NCBI GenBank assembly: GCA_023457495.1
Contig: JAEWLQ010000067.1
Location: 1 to 19,785 of the forward strand
DNA length: 19,785 bases
Direction: 5' to 3'
DNA from: Pseudomonadota bacterium
Lineage (GTDB): Bacteria > Pseudomonadota > Gammaproteobacteria > Steroidobacterales > Steroidobacteraceae
Shown here: one piece after another, positions 10,929 through 18,367 of the stretch
Position numbering within the stretch: the stretch's first letter is position 1
Layout: each line of letters begins with the position of its first letter
Notes under the pieces: generated by a model
Seen by the model: only the letters and a program-made list of their open reading frames with translations
Database searches by the model: none
Told to the model about the DNA's origin: nothing
Program-made: the position numbers and the translations under genes

Positions 10929-11599
10929 GCAGCATCCGCGGCGTGCTTTTCGATCTCGATGGAACGCTGCTCGACACCGCGGCCGATTTCCACGAGTCCC
11001 TGAACGATCTACGCGCCGAGGAAAACCTCGCGCCGCTGGGCTTCGATCAGGTTCGCTGCCAGGTGTCGCACGGTGGCCACGCGCTCACGCGCCTCGGGTT
11101 CGGAGAACTGCCGCCCGACGAGCACGAAACCATGCGCATGCGGCTGCTGAACATCTACGCGAAGCGCCTCGCACGGCACACCTGCCTCTTCGCAGGCGGC
11201 GACGCGATGCTCGCCGAGCTCGAACGGCGCGGTCTCGCCTGGGGCATCGTGACGAACAAGCCCGGCTGGCTCACGGATCCCCTGCTCGTCGAAGTGAACC
11301 TGCATGAGCGCGCCAGCGCGGTGGTCAGCGGCGATACGCTCGCGCATCGCAAGCCCCACCCCGCCCCGCTGCTGCACGCGGCCGAGAAGATGGGCATCCC
11401 GGCCGCCGAGATCGTCTTCGTCGGCGACGCCGAACGCGACATGCAGGCGGCGCAGGCCGCGGGCATGTACGCGCTGATCGCGCGTTTCGGATACTTCCGT
11501 GAAGAAGATCGTGCGGACACATGGTTCTCGCACGGCTCGCTCGAGACCCCGCTCGAATTGATCGACTGGCTCGACCGGCCGCGCAACGGTGCGGCATGA
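10925..11599 (+). CDS. mupP: HAD-family phosphatase, probably MupP (Gph-like)
   Basis: HAD-superfamily hydrolase of 224 aa with the nucleophile motif DLDGT at 10-14 (D10 nucleophile, D12 acid/base), motif II TNK at 110-112, motif III lysine in HRKPHP (K143), and motif IV GDAERD at 167-172. Sequence alone would support phosphoglycolate phosphatase (Gph). The position between ubiG and yciK is that of Pseudomonas MupP, known to remove phosphate from N-acetylmuramic acid 6-phosphate in cell-wall recycling, so MupP is preferred on context. Its start overlaps the ubiG stop (ATGA), and its stop overlaps the rmuC start (ATGA), making a tightly coupled operon. Substrate assignment remains an inference. 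Confidence 0.85.
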   Translation: MSSIRGVLFDLDGTLLDTAADFHESLNDLRAEENLAPLGFDQVRCQVSHGGHALTRLGFGELPPDEHETMRMRLLNIYAKRLARHTCLFAGGDAMLAELERRGLAWGIVTNKPGWLTDPLLVEVNLHERASAVVSGDTLAHRKPHPAPLLHAAEKMGIPAAEIVFVGDAERDMQAAQAAGMYALIARFGYFREEDRADTWFSHGSLETPLELIDWLDRPRNGAA

Positions 11600-12888
11600 A
11601 CGACACTGTGCTCATCGCCGCCGGCGCCGCACTGGCGGCCGCGGTCATCGGCTACCTCGCGGGCACATTGCGCGCGGCGGGCCGCGCGGAGGCACTGCGC
11701 GCGCAGCTCGCCGAGGCCAACGCGAAGCTCGCCACCGAGGAGCAGGCGCTGGCGCGCAACAGCGAGTTGCTGCGGCAGAGTGAAGCCCAGGTCCGCCTGG
11801 CCATCGAGAGCAGCTCGCGCGCCGCGTTGAACGCCAACAGCGAGACCTTCCTGAAACTCGCGCGCGAAGTGTTCGGGACCGACCAGGCGAAGGCCAACGC
11901 CTCGATGAAGGAACGCGAGGAAGCCATCCGGCAGCTGGTGGAGCCCCTGAAACTGGCGCTCGCCCGCCAGGAGGAACTCGAGCGCGAACGGCGCGATAGC
12001 TCGGGCAAGCTGTTCGGCCAGATCGAGAATCTCGTGAAGGTGCAGGACCTGCTGCAGCGCGAGACCCGCAACCTATCTACCGCGCTGCGCCGCCCCGAAG
12101 TGCGCGGGCGCTGGGGTGAGATCACGCTGCGCCGCGTGGTGGAGCTCGCCGGCATGTCCGAGCACTGCGATTTCACCGAGCAGGAGCACGTGGCGATCGA
12201 GGGCAGCTCGTTGCGCCCCGACCTGCTGGTGCGCATGCCCGAGAATCGCAGCATCGTGGTGGACGCGAAGACGCCGCTCGATGCATACCTCGCGGCCGTC
12301 GAGGCCGCCGACGATGACGCGCGCCGCGAAGCCCTGACGCGGCACGCGCGCCAGGTCGAGGAACGTGTGCGCGAGCTCGGCCGCAAGAGCTACTGGGAAC
12401 AGTTCGAGCACAGCCCCGAGTTCGCCGTGTTGTTCCTGCCGGGCGACCAGTTCCTGTCGGCGGCGCTCGCCGAGAATCCCGAGCTCATCGACTCGGCGCT
12501 CAAGCAGCGCATCATCGTCACGACGCCTTCGACGCTGATGGCGTTGCTCAAGGTCATCGCCTACGGCTGGCGGCAGTCGCGCGTCACGGAGAACGCCCGC
12601 GAGATCCGCGAGCTCGGCCAGGACCTGCACAAGCGACTGAGCGTGTTCGTGGGTCACCTGCAGAAGGTGGGACGCTCCTTCGGTTCCGCCATCGACGCGT
12701 TCAACGCCGCGGTGGGTTCCATGGAACGCAACGTGCTGCCGCAGGCGCGCAAGTTCACCGAACTGGGTGTGACGGCCGATGCGCCCATCGACCCGGTCGA
12801 CCAGCTCGAAAAAGGCGTGCGTGCGCTCGCGTCCCCCGCCGTCGATCCCGGCGTCGAATCCGCCGCTCCCGAATCCCAGCCCAAGTGA
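11596..12888 (+). CDS. rmuC: DNA recombination protein RmuC
   Basis: RmuC family proteins limit inversions at short inverted repeats in E. coli and carry a nuclease-like fold. The 430-residue product has an N-terminal membrane segment (about 4-22), a charged Ala/Glu/Arg-rich coiled-coil stretch (about 28-160), then the RmuC domain beginning LSTALRRPEVRGRWGE (GRWGE 171-175), with VDAKTPLDAYL and FAVLFLPGDQFL further on. The start ATG overlaps the phosphatase stop (ATGA); a longer reading from 11521 would merely run through the phosphatase gene. Its place between mupP and yciK is not the Pseudomonas arrangement. The C-terminus is Ala/Pro/Ser-rich and likely disordered. Confidence 0.93.
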   Translation: MNDTVLIAAGAALAAAVIGYLAGTLRAAGRAEALRAQLAEANAKLATEEQALARNSELLRQSEAQVRLAIESSSRAALNANSETFLKLAREVFGTDQAKANASMKEREEAIRQLVEPLKLALARQEELERERRDSSGKLFGQIENLVKVQDLLQRETRNLSTALRRPEVRGRWGEITLRRVVELAGMSEHCDFTEQEHVAIEGSSLRPDLLVRMPENRSIVVDAKTPLDAYLAAVEAADDDARREALTRHARQVEERVRELGRKSYWEQFEHSPEFAVLFLPGDQFLSAALAENPELIDSALKQRIIVTTPSTLMALLKVIAYGWRQSRVTENAREIRELGQDLHKRLSVFVGHLQKVGRSFGSAIDAFNAAVGSMERNVLPQARKFTELGVTADAPIDPVDQLEKGVRALASPAVDPGVESAAPESQPK

Positions 12889-12901
12889 TGAACCCGAAGC
12901 A

Positions 12902-13666
12902 ATGAATGCAGAGACCTTCGATCCGCGCACCCACCAGTCCGCGCCCGATGAATTCAAGGGCCGCGTGGTGATGGTCACCGGCGCCGGCGGCGGCATCGGC
13001 CGCGCCGTGTCGCTGGCACTCGCGCGCGCGGGCGCCGAAGTCATCCTGCTCGGCCGCACGGTGCGCAAGCTCGAGGGCGTGCACGCGGAGATCCAGAAGC
13101 TGGGCGGGCCGGAAGCGAGCATCGTCCCACTCGATCTCGAGCGCGCGCTCGCCGCCGACTACGAAGCCGTCGCGGCGGCGGTCCAGTCGCGGTATGGACG
13201 GCTGGACGGCCTGCTGCACAACGCGGGACTGCTCGGCACGCTGATGCCGCTCGAGCAATACGACGTGCCGACCTTCATGCGCGTGATGCATGTGAACGTG
13301 ACGGCGGCGTTCGTGCTGACCCAACACCTGATGTCGCAGCTCAAGGCCGCGCCCGATGCGGCCGTGCTGTTCACGTCGAGCGGCGTCGGCACGCGCGGCC
13401 GCGCCTACTGGGGCGCGTATTCGATCTCGAAGTTCGCGGTCGAGGGAATGACGCAGGTGCTCGCGCAGGAAACCGAAAACACGACGCGCATCCGCGTGAA
13501 CATCATCGACCCGGGCAAGGTGCGCACGCCGATGCGCCGGCAGGCCTATCCATCCGAAGCGCCCGAAACCCTGCCGATGCCGGAGTCGCTGACCGCGCCC
13601 TATCTCGCGCTGCTGGGCCCGGCGAGCCGCGGCGTCACGGGGCGGCGCTTCCAGGCGCAGGGCTGA
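12902..13666 (+). CDS. yciK: Short-chain dehydrogenase, YciK family
   Basis: An NAD(P)-dependent oxidoreductase of the SDR family, 254 aa; the physiological substrate of YciK is not established. It has the Rossmann motif TGAGGGIG at 26-33, NAG at 107-109, the catalytic Ser region FTSSG (157-161), and the YSISK active site with Y173 and K177. The start ATG is 13 bases after the rmuC stop, and that gap is bridged exactly by a five-codon reading frame (12888-12905). A longer reading from 12779 overlaps rmuC and lacks family similarity. The 3' end overlaps the convergent rluB-like gene by 32 bases. YciK near ubiG/mupP is conserved in Pseudomonas. Confidence 0.92.
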   Translation: MNAETFDPRTHQSAPDEFKGRVVMVTGAGGGIGRAVSLALARAGAEVILLGRTVRKLEGVHAEIQKLGGPEASIVPLDLERALAADYEAVAAAVQSRYGRLDGLLHNAGLLGTLMPLEQYDVPTFMRVMHVNVTAAFVLTQHLMSQLKAAPDAAVLFTSSGVGTRGRAYWGAYSISKFAVEGMTQVLAQETENTTRIRVNIIDPGKVRTPMRRQAYPSEAPETLPMPESLTAPYLALLGPASRGVTGRRFQAQG

Positions 13667-14423
13667 GCAGCGCTTCGATTTCCCCGTCTTCGAGCTGACG
13701 GTACTGCCCGCGCGGCAGGGACTTCTCGAGCTTCAAACTACCTACCGCGACGCGCTGCGTGCGGCTCACGAGCGCGCCCTGGCGCTCGAAGAGCTGCCGC
13801 ACGTCCTTGCCGCTCGCGCCGCGCACGACGATCGAATACCAGCGGTTGGACCCTTCGAGATCGGCCTCGCTGCTCTCGAGACGCTCGACCACGATGTTCG
13901 CCGCGCGATCGAGCTTGCCGCTCTCGATGCCCGCCAACTGATCCGGGCCCAGCAATCCCTTCACGCGCACGGTGAACTCGGACGGCTGCTTGTGGATCGC
14001 GCGCTGTAGTTTGGTGGCCAGTGCGCCATCGGAGGTGACCAGCTCGAGACCGCCGTCGATACCCGGCATCGGGCTCACGGCGATGAAGCGGCGGCCCGCG
14101 CTCTTCGGCAACCGATCGACCAGTGGCGTGCGGCCGTCGGCGTGCTTCTGCGCATCGATGTCGCGCAGCGGATCGCCGGCCGAGCGGTTGAACATGAACA
14201 CCTGGGCGCCGGCGGCGGCGCGCACGCGGATCGGACGGCCATCGAGCCGGATGTCGTCGTGCTGCGAGACTTTCACGCCGAGCTCGGCGAGCTTGCCATT
14301 CACGGAGAGCCGGCCGGCGCGAATCCATTCCTCGACCGCCCGGCGCGAGCCGAGCCCGCGTTGCGCGAGATACTTCTGGAGCCGCTCGGCGGCGCCGGCG
14401 GGCGCCGTTCGCGGACGTGGCAT
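13635..14423 (-). CDS. RluB/RsuA-type pseudouridine synthase homologue lacking the catalytic Asp motif
   Basis: 262 aa. Residues about 12-64 form a normal S4 RNA-binding domain (ERLQKYLAQRGLGSRRAVEEW is its core, here only named), and the order scpA-scpB-this gene is that of rluB. The pseudouridine synthase part is recognisable (GLELVTSDGALATKL, SNRWYSIVV, VSRTQRVAVGSL, SLPRGQYRQL). However, the signature GRLD..T.GLLL..NDG reads SPMPGIDGGLELVTSDG at 117-133, so the catalytic Asp position is P120 and the Arg position P118. The downstream GRNREVRRLW motif is also altered, to GASGKDVRQLF. It may bind rRNA without modifying it, or use another residue. It could be a genuine RluB only if the alignment shifts. 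It starts 18 bases after scpB and overlaps the yciK end. Confidence 0.8.
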   Translation of the reverse strand: MPRPRTAPAGAAERLQKYLAQRGLGSRRAVEEWIRAGRLSVNGKLAELGVKVSQHDDIRLDGRPIRVRAAAGAQVFMFNRSAGDPLRDIDAQKHADGRTPLVDRLPKSAGRRFIAVSPMPGIDGGLELVTSDGALATKLQRAIHKQPSEFTVRVKGLLGPDQLAGIESGKLDRAANIVVERLESSEADLEGSNRWYSIVVRGASGKDVRQLFERQGALVSRTQRVAVGSLKLEKSLPRGQYRQLEDGEIEALLSPAPGSAAP

Positions 14424-14441
14424 CGAACTACCCGCCGTGGC

Positions 14442-15311
14442 TCATGACTCGTCGGACGGCGGCGCCGCCACGAGTCCGGCGGTGGAATCGCCCGGCGCGG
14501 AAAGTTCTTCTTCGTCCGCGTCGTCATCGCCCGCGGCATCGAGCCCGGGGTCCTGTTCGTCGGAGCTCACGGCGACCACCGCGACTTCGCCGGAATCGAC
14601 GGCGTCGGAATCGTGAGAAGCCGCCTCGTCGCCCTGTGTCCCATCAACCTGGGTCCCATCAACCTGGGTGCCATCGACCTGGGTGCCATCGACCTGCGCC
14701 CCATCCACCGGCGCGCCATCGACCGCGGCCGGCGCCTGGCCGCCCTCGGTCGTTCCCGGCAGCGGCAGTTGCAGATTGAGATCCGTGAGCGACTTGAGCT
14801 CCGCGAGCGGCGGCAGATCTTCGATCGACCGGAGCGAAAAGTAATCGAGGAACTCGGACGTGGTGCCGAGCAGCTCCGGGTGTCCGGGCACGTCGCGATG
14901 ACCGACGACACGCACCCAGTTGCGCTCCATGAGCGTCTTGACGATTTCCGGGTTCACGGCGACGCCGCGCACGTTTTCGATTTCGGCGCGAGTGATGGGC
15001 TGGCGATAGGCGATGAGCGCCAGCGTCTCGAGCAGCGCGCGCGAATACTTGCGCGGGCGCTCGGGCCACAGCCGCGAGACTTCCAGCGAAAACTCGCTGC
15101 GGACCTGGAAACGGAAGCCGTTGGCCGTCTCGCGCACTTCGACGCCGCGCCCTTCGTAGTCGGCGGCGATCTGCTCGAGCAGCGTGCGCAGCTCCTTCGG
15201 CGTCGGGCGCGAGGCTTCGTCGAAAATCTGCGCGAGCTCCGCCACGGATACGGGCCGCGCGGCGGCGAGCAGCGCCGCTTCGATGACGTTCTTGATGTAG
15301 GAATCACTCAT
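14442..15311 (-). CDS. scpB: Segregation and condensation protein B
   Basis: ScpB is the winged-helix (kite) partner that dimerises and binds ScpA in the SMC-ScpAB condensin, acting on the nucleoid. The 289-residue product begins MSDSYIKNVIEAALLAA, and has the conserved LLETLALIAYRQPITRAEI block (93-111) and NVRGV (113-117). The core ends near 190. The remaining hundred residues are a low-complexity acidic tail holding a VDGTQ repeat, longer than in typical ScpB (about 200 aa). The start ATG at 15311 overlaps the scpA stop by 8 bases and has GGAG eight bases upstream, so scpA-scpB are coupled. A longer in-frame ATG (15350) lies inside scpA and is not supported. Confidence 0.95.
   Translation of the reverse strand: MSDSYIKNVIEAALLAAARPVSVAELAQIFDEASRPTPKELRTLLEQIAADYEGRGVEVRETANGFRFQVRSEFSLEVSRLWPERPRKYSRALLETLALIAYRQPITRAEIENVRGVAVNPEIVKTLMERNWVRVVGHRDVPGHPELLGTTSEFLDYFSLRSIEDLPPLAELKSLTDLNLQLPLPGTTEGGQAPAAVDGAPVDGAQVDGTQVDGTQVDGTQVDGTQGDEAASHDSDAVDSGEVAVVAVSSDEQDPGLDAAGDDDADEEELSAPGDSTAGLVAAPPSDES
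14634..14723 (-). repeat. 15-bp tandem repeat encoding VDGTQ-type pentapeptides in the ScpB tail
   Basis: Six consecutive 15-base units encode VDGAP, VDGAQ and four VDGTQ (ScpB residues 197-226). Units differ at a few third positions, and neighbouring pairs are identical or nearly so, as expected from recent slippage or unequal exchange. The frame is kept, so unit number can vary without harming the core domain. Confidence 0.9.
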
Positions 15312-16362
15312 GCTTGTCTCCGTCCAGAGGCTCGTCCGGCGGTTCGTCACCTGAATCGTCGTCGTCGTCGTCGTCGAAATCGGGCATCGTCGATGCGTTC
15401 GCGTCTTCGTTCGCGGCGGGTTCGACTTCCTGCACCGCTTCCTCGATGGCGTCGTTGTCGACCGCGAGCCTCAAACCGCGCGCGCCTTGCGCGCTGCGCA
15501 CGTGCAACGGCGCGTAGGCCTCGGTCTGCACGATGTCGATCAGTCCCTCGCGCACCAGTTCGAGGATGGCCACGAACGTCACCGTGACGCCCATGCGCCC
15601 TTCCTCGGGCCTGAACAGTTTCACGAATTCGACGAAGCTCGCCTGCTCGAGCGACGCGAGAATATCAGACATGCGCACGCGCACCGACAACCGCTCGCGC
15701 TGGACGTGATGATGCGCAAACATCTCGGAGCGTTGCACGACGTCGCGGAATGCCAACAGCATTTCCTGCATCGCGACCTGCGGCAGCGGACGCGAAGTCT
15801 TGCGTTCCGCGAGCTCCGCGCCCGCGACCCAGGTATCGCGATCCATGCGCGGGATGCGGTCGATGTTCTCCGCGGCGCTCTTGAAGCGCTCGTATTCCTG
15901 CAGGCGGCGCACGAGATCGGCGCGTGGATCGCCCTCCTCTCCGGCATTCGGATCGACCGCGCGCGGCAGCAACATGCGGGATTTGATCTCCGCCAGCGTC
16001 GCGGCCATCACCATGTATTCACCGGCCAGCTCGAGCTGCAGGTCGGCCATGAGGCCGATGTACTCCATGTACTGGTTGGTGATGTCGGCGATCGGAATGT
16101 CGAGGATGTCGAGGTTCTGCCGCCGGATCATGTACAGCAGCAGGTCGAGCGGACCTTCGAACGCATCGAGGAACACCTCGAGCGCCTGCGGCGGGATGTA
16201 CAGGTCCTTCGGCAGCTGCGTGATGGCCTCACCATTCACGATGGCGAACGGCATCTCCACCTGCTCGGGCGCGCTCGGAGCGGCCGAAGTCGTGGCCTCG
16301 GCCCCTTCGCCCGTGTTGTCGACGACCACGCGCAGGTCGGGTTTCGCAGCTTTCTTGGCCAT
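15304..16362 (-). CDS. scpA: Segregation and condensation protein A
   Basis: ScpA is the kleisin subunit linking SMC heads in bacterial condensin. The 352-residue product has the kleisin signature FEGPLDLLL at 68-76, ILDIPI, EYMVMAATLAEIKSRMLLPR (115-134 region), and a C-terminal winged-helix segment (VTVTFVAILELVREGLIDI). Compared with short ScpA proteins it has an extra N-terminal segment of about 60 residues and an acidic C-terminal tail with seven aspartates in a row. The start ATG (16362) has GAGGG five bases upstream and lies 11 bases after the trpS stop; a longer reading to 16560 is only trpS in another frame. It is followed by scpB with an 8-base overlap. Confidence 0.95.
   Translation of the reverse strand: MAKKAAKPDLRVVVDNTGEGAEATTSAAPSAPEQVEMPFAIVNGEAITQLPKDLYIPPQALEVFLDAFEGPLDLLLYMIRRQNLDILDIPIADITNQYMEYIGLMADLQLELAGEYMVMAATLAEIKSRMLLPRAVDPNAGEEGDPRADLVRRLQEYERFKSAAENIDRIPRMDRDTWVAGAELAERKTSRPLPQVAMQEMLLAFRDVVQRSEMFAHHHVQRERLSVRVRMSDILASLEQASFVEFVKLFRPEEGRMGVTVTFVAILELVREGLIDIVQTEAYAPLHVRSAQGARGLRLAVDNDAIEEAVQEVEPAANEDANASTMPDFDDDDDDDSGDEPPDEPLDGDKHE
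15356..15376 (-). repeat. Triplet repeat encoding the poly-Asp tail of ScpA
   Basis: Seven uninterrupted TCG triplets on the plus strand correspond to GAC-type codons on the minus strand, giving DDDDDDD within the acidic C-terminus. This is a simple-sequence tract that could change length in frame. Confidence 0.85.
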
Positions 16363-16373
16363 GGCTACCCTCG

Positions 16374-17588
16374 TCAATCGACGCGCAGATTCATCACGCG
16401 GCGCACGTCGTCGAGCGTTGCGCGCGCGGCTTCGCGGGCCTTTTCGGCGCCCTCGCTCACGATGTTCCGCACCAGTTCCGGATTCTCTTCGAACTCTACC
16501 GCCCGCTTGCGGATTCCGCCGATTTCTTCGATGACCTTGTCGATGAGCGGTTTCTTGCACTCGAGGCAGCCGATGCCGGCCGTACGGCAGCCATTCGCGG
16601 CCCAGGCCTGGGTCTCCTCGCTGGAGTAGATCTTGTGCAGGTCGAACACCGGGCAGACGTCCGGATTGCCCGGGTCCGTGCGGCGCACGCGGGCCGGGTC
16701 GGTCTGCATCTGGCGCAGCTTCTTCGCGACCTCATCGGTGTCCTCGCGCAGCCCGATGGTGTTGCCGTAGGACTTCGACATCTTGCGTCCGTCGAGTCCC
16801 GGCACCTTGGGCGTCGCGGTCAACAACACCTGCGGCTCGGGCAGGATGCTCACGCTGCCACCCTCGAGATAACCTAACAACCGCTCGCGGTCCGCGAGCG
16901 TCAGGCGGCTGTTGCTCTCGACCATCTGCCGCGCCTTCTCGAGGGCGAGCTGGTCGCCCGTCTCCTGGAATTTCTTGCGCAGCTGCTTGTACATCGTGCT
17001 GTTGCGGCCGCCGAGCTGCTTGATGGCGTTCTCGGCCTTGGCCTCGAAATCCGTTTCGCGGCCATACAGGTGATTGAAACGGCGCGCGACCTCGCGGGTG
17101 ATTTCGACGTGCGCGACCTGGTCCTCACCCACCGGCACGTATGCCGGGCGGTACAGCAGGATGTCGGCGGTCTGCAGCAGCGGGTAACCGAGGAAGCCGT
17201 AGGTCGCGAGGTCCTTTTCCTTGAGCTGCTCCTGTTGGTCCTTGTAGCTCGGCACGCGTTCGAGCCAGCCGAGCGGCGTGATCATCGACAGCAGCAGGTG
17301 CAGCTCGGCGTGTTCCGGGACCTGGGACTGGACGAACAGCGTCGCGACGCCCGGATTGAGTCCGGCCGCCAGCCAGTCGATCAGCATCTCGTGGACGAAT
17401 TTCGGCAGCTGCTTGGTGTCTTCGTAGCCTGTCGTGAGCGCGTGCCAGTCGGCAACGAAGAAATAGCACTCGTACTGGTACTGGAGGTCGACCCAGTTCT
17501 TGAGCGCGCCGTGGTAGTTGCCGAGGTGCAACTGACCCGTCGGGCGCATTCCAGATAAAACTCTTTTGGCTTGCGGATGACTGCTCAC
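16374..17588 (-). CDS. trpS: Tryptophan-tRNA ligase, long form
   Basis: Charges tRNA-Trp with tryptophan. The 404-residue product reads MSSHPQAKRVLSGMRPTGQL from a GTG start at 17588-17586; there is no ATG between the upstream non-homologous region and the HIGH motif, so GTG is the best start. The class I signatures are HLGN at 21-24 and KMSKS at 269-273, with GEDQ at 154-157. A segment of about 60 residues between the Rossmann core and KMSKS makes it longer than E. coli TrpS (334 aa); other proteobacteria have similar long forms. The C-terminal part has a CRTAGIGCLECK cluster. It is followed 11 bases on by scpA. The ATG at the M of GMRPTG would cut the active-site strand. Confidence 0.94.
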   Translation of the reverse strand: MSSHPQAKRVLSGMRPTGQLHLGNYHGALKNWVDLQYQYECYFFVADWHALTTGYEDTKQLPKFVHEMLIDWLAAGLNPGVATLFVQSQVPEHAELHLLLSMITPLGWLERVPSYKDQQEQLKEKDLATYGFLGYPLLQTADILLYRPAYVPVGEDQVAHVEITREVARRFNHLYGRETDFEAKAENAIKQLGGRNSTMYKQLRKKFQETGDQLALEKARQMVESNSRLTLADRERLLGYLEGGSVSILPEPQVLLTATPKVPGLDGRKMSKSYGNTIGLREDTDEVAKKLRQMQTDPARVRRTDPGNPDVCPVFDLHKIYSSEETQAWAANGCRTAGIGCLECKKPLIDKVIEEIGGIRKRAVEFEENPELVRNIVSEGAEKAREAARATLDDVRRVMNLRVD

Positions 17589-17600
17589 GGGAGGCCGCGA

Positions 17601-17606
17601 AGTATA
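17601..17606 (-). promoter_or_regulatory. Candidate -10 for trpS, near-leaderless
   Basis: The minus-strand TATACT lies 12 bases before the trpS GTG, predicting an mRNA starting about five bases before the start codon. No Shine-Dalgarno and no clear -35 are visible. The surrounding TATACTTC followed by a C-rich decamer resembles the ubiG upstream sequence. Confidence 0.35.
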
Positions 17607-17629
17607 CAGGTCGGGCGGCGGATTCCGGT

Positions 17630-17681
17630 CCGGGATTCTCGGAAAATGCCGAGGAAAATCCGGGGCATCCACCAATCCCGG
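17630..17681. repeat. Nested inverted repeat between yciO and trpS
   Basis: An outer 8-base pair CCGGGATT (17630-17637) / AATCCCGG (17674-17681) flanks an inner pair CTCGG (17638-17642) / CCGAG (17649-17653). It lies in the 97-base gap downstream of yciO. Without a U-run on the minus strand it is a weak terminator candidate, and alternative pairings exist. Confidence 0.3.
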
Positions 17682-17685
17682 GTCT

Positions 17686-18309
17686 TTACAAACCGAGGGC
17701 TTGCAACGAACCCTTGCCGACGCGTGTCACGACGGGCGTCGCCGCGGCCAGGTCGACGACGGTCGTGGGCTCGATGCCGCAGTGACCCCCGTCGAGCACG
17801 CAATCGACTTGATGCTCCAGGCGGTTTCTGATCTCGCGCCCGTCGGTGAGCGGCATTTCGTCGCCCGGCAAGAGCAGAGTCGAGCTCATGATGGGCTCGC
17901 CGAGCTCGGCGAGCAGCATGCGCGGCACGATGTGATCCGGAACCCGCAGCCCGATTGTGCGCCGTTTCTCGTGCTGCAGCCGCCGCGGCGTTTCCTTGGT
18001 CGCCGGCAACAGGAAGGTATAAGGCCCCGGCGTGGCGGACTTGAGCAGGCGGAACTGCCAGGTCTCCACCTTGGCGTAGCGCGAGATTTCCGCCAGGTCG
18101 CGACAGACCAGCGTGAAATGGTGATGCCGGTCGGCCTCGCGGATGCGCCGGATGCGATCGAGCGCGGCCTTGTCGCCGATGTGGCATCCCAGCGCGTAGC
18201 AGGAGTCCGTCGGGTAGACGATGAGCCCTCCCTCCCGCACGATATCGGCCGCGCGCCGGATCAGCCGCTGCTGTGGATTCTCGGGATGTAGCTCGAAGTA
18301 CTGGCTCAC
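17686..18309 (-). CDS. yciO: YciO, Sua5/YrdC-family protein
   Basis: 207 residues, collinear with E. coli YciO (206 aa): MSQYFELHPENPQQRL at the start, VYPTDSCYALGC at 31-42, FTLVCRDLSE-like FTLVCRDLAE near 65-74, TPGPYTFLLPATKE at 93-106, and TIGLRVP at 118-124. The family fold is that of TsaC/Sua5, which make threonylcarbamoyl-AMP for the t6A modification of tRNA, but YciO's own role is less certain and it is usually not the main t6A enzyme. The start is a GTG (18309-18307), chosen because the translated N-terminus matches YciO exactly. It is divergent from yciB across 58 bases. trpS follows on the same strand after a 97-base gap with its own -10 candidate. Confidence 0.9.
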   Translation of the reverse strand: MSQYFELHPENPQQRLIRRAADIVREGGLIVYPTDSCYALGCHIGDKAALDRIRRIREADRHHHFTLVCRDLAEISRYAKVETWQFRLLKSATPGPYTFLLPATKETPRRLQHEKRRTIGLRVPDHIVPRMLLAELGEPIMSSTLLLPGDEMPLTDGREIRNRLEHQVDCVLDGGHCGIEPTTVVDLAAATPVVTRVGKGSLQALGL

Positions 18310-18367
18310 CCCCGGATGATACCGGCCGCCGACGCGATTTCCGTCTAACTTCCCACGGTCCTACCCG

